Positions 5,948-6,203 of a stretch of 6,203 nt of DNA are shown piece after piece. Numbering within the stretch: the first letter of the stretch is position 1; each line of letters begins with the position of its first letter. The DNA comes from Pseudomonadota bacterium (GTDB lineage Bacteria > Pseudomonadota > Alphaproteobacteria > Acetobacterales > Acetobacteraceae), in assembly GCA_021845835.1 (NCBI GenBank), contig JAJZVE010000293.1:1-6203 (forward strand), written 5' to 3'. The translations under genes were made by a program, and so were the position numbers. Below the pieces are notes generated by a model. The model did no database searches. It was given only the letters and a program-made list of their open reading frames with translations, and was not told the origin of the DNA.

Positions 5948-6203
5948 TCAGGCCGCGACCGGCGGCGGATGGGGGCGGCGCAGCGTGGGCGGCACCGGCG
6001 GCGGACGGCCCGGTGCCGGCGGGGCCGTTGCGCGCGGGCCGGTCCGGGGCGGCGCGCCGGCCACCGTGGACGTGGCCGGCGGGACCGGAGGGGGCGGCAG
6101 GCGGACGCCGAGCATCCGGCACAGCGGACGCAGCAGGCGGCGCATCTGCGGCGCCGCCGCGACCAGCGCCGCCATCTCCGGTTCGGCCAGCAGGTACCGC
6201 AAC
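5948..6203 (-). CDS. Hypothetical protein with proline-rich C-terminal tail, 5' end beyond window
   Basis: Only the last 84 residues of a minus-strand reading frame are in the window. The frame is open to the right edge; its first visible codon is TTG, which I read as an internal Leu rather than a start. The visible part begins with a compact Leu/Ala-rich segment, about residues 1-35, with AAAPQMRRLLRPLCRMLGV near its end. This looks like one or two helices. Residues 36-84 form a low-complexity tail in which 21 of 49 residues are proline, mixed with Ala, Arg, Thr and Gly, and likely disordered. I vaguely associate the RPLCRMLGV-plus-proline-tail layout with conserved hypothetical proteins of Acetobacteraceae, but I cannot name a family or function. 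It converges on ttuC, with a 70-bp gap between the two stop codons. The real-gene call rests on the ordered segment and end position, and GC-rich DNA makes spurious Pro/Arg/Ala frames common, so confidence is moderate. Confidence 0.55.
   Translation of the reverse strand, partial: LRYLLAEPEMAALVAAAPQMRRLLRPLCRMLGVRLPPPPVPPATSTVAGAPPRTGPRATAPPAPGRPPPVPPTLRRPHPPPVAA

Noticed and set aside
1..6203. Search for tRNA or rRNA genes, CRISPR repeats, insertion-sequence ends, toxin-antitoxin or defence genes, and large direct repeats
   Set aside because: I saw no such signature on either strand. Nearly all of the window is explained by six metabolic, transport or hypothetical genes, so I do not claim a novel system.

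Overview
This is a 6.2-kb stretch of very GC-rich DNA. All six proteins it encodes wholly or in part use codons ending mainly in G or C. The protein families, secretion signals and base composition fit an alphaproteobacterium. The Acetobacteraceae/Rhodospirillales are my best guess, but this is an impression and nothing here proves it. I see no rRNA, tRNA, CRISPR array, insertion sequence, integrase or defence gene. The window reads as ordinary chromosomal catabolic DNA rather than a mobile island.

Layout. Positions 2-4633 are filled by five genes on the minus strand. In the order they would be transcribed, they are: a small secreted protein of unknown function (4328-4633), a zinc-dependent NAD alcohol dehydrogenase (3198-4259), a zinc-free NADP-dependent enone/alkenal reductase of the PTGR/CurA type (2158-3171), a class III (CaiB/BaiF) CoA-transferase (844-2067), and a periplasmic BMP-family ABC-transporter solute-binding protein (2-769, cut by the left edge). 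Gaps are 26-90 bp and each gene has a purine-rich ribosome-binding site, so the last four look like one transcription unit. A 164-bp divergent intergenic region (4634-4797) separates them from a plus-strand tartrate/D-malate dehydrogenase (ttuC/dmlA type, 4798-5877). A convergent, proline-tailed hypothetical protein (5948-6203, cut by the right edge) closes the window. A perfect 9-bp GC-only hairpin carries the ttuC stop codon in its loop and probably contributes to termination.

How the genes may work together (inference). The binding protein would deliver a small organic solute. The alcohol dehydrogenase, reductase and CoA-transferase would oxidise it, reduce a double bond and activate a carboxylate as a CoA thioester. 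The tartrate/malate dehydrogenase would feed a hydroxy-dicarboxylate into central metabolism. The substrate cannot be read from the sequence, and the transporter's permease and ATPase are not in the window. I did not find a convincing undescribed system. The points most worth a second look are the operon grouping, the enlarged loop in the alcohol dehydrogenase, the small secreted protein and the stop-codon hairpin.
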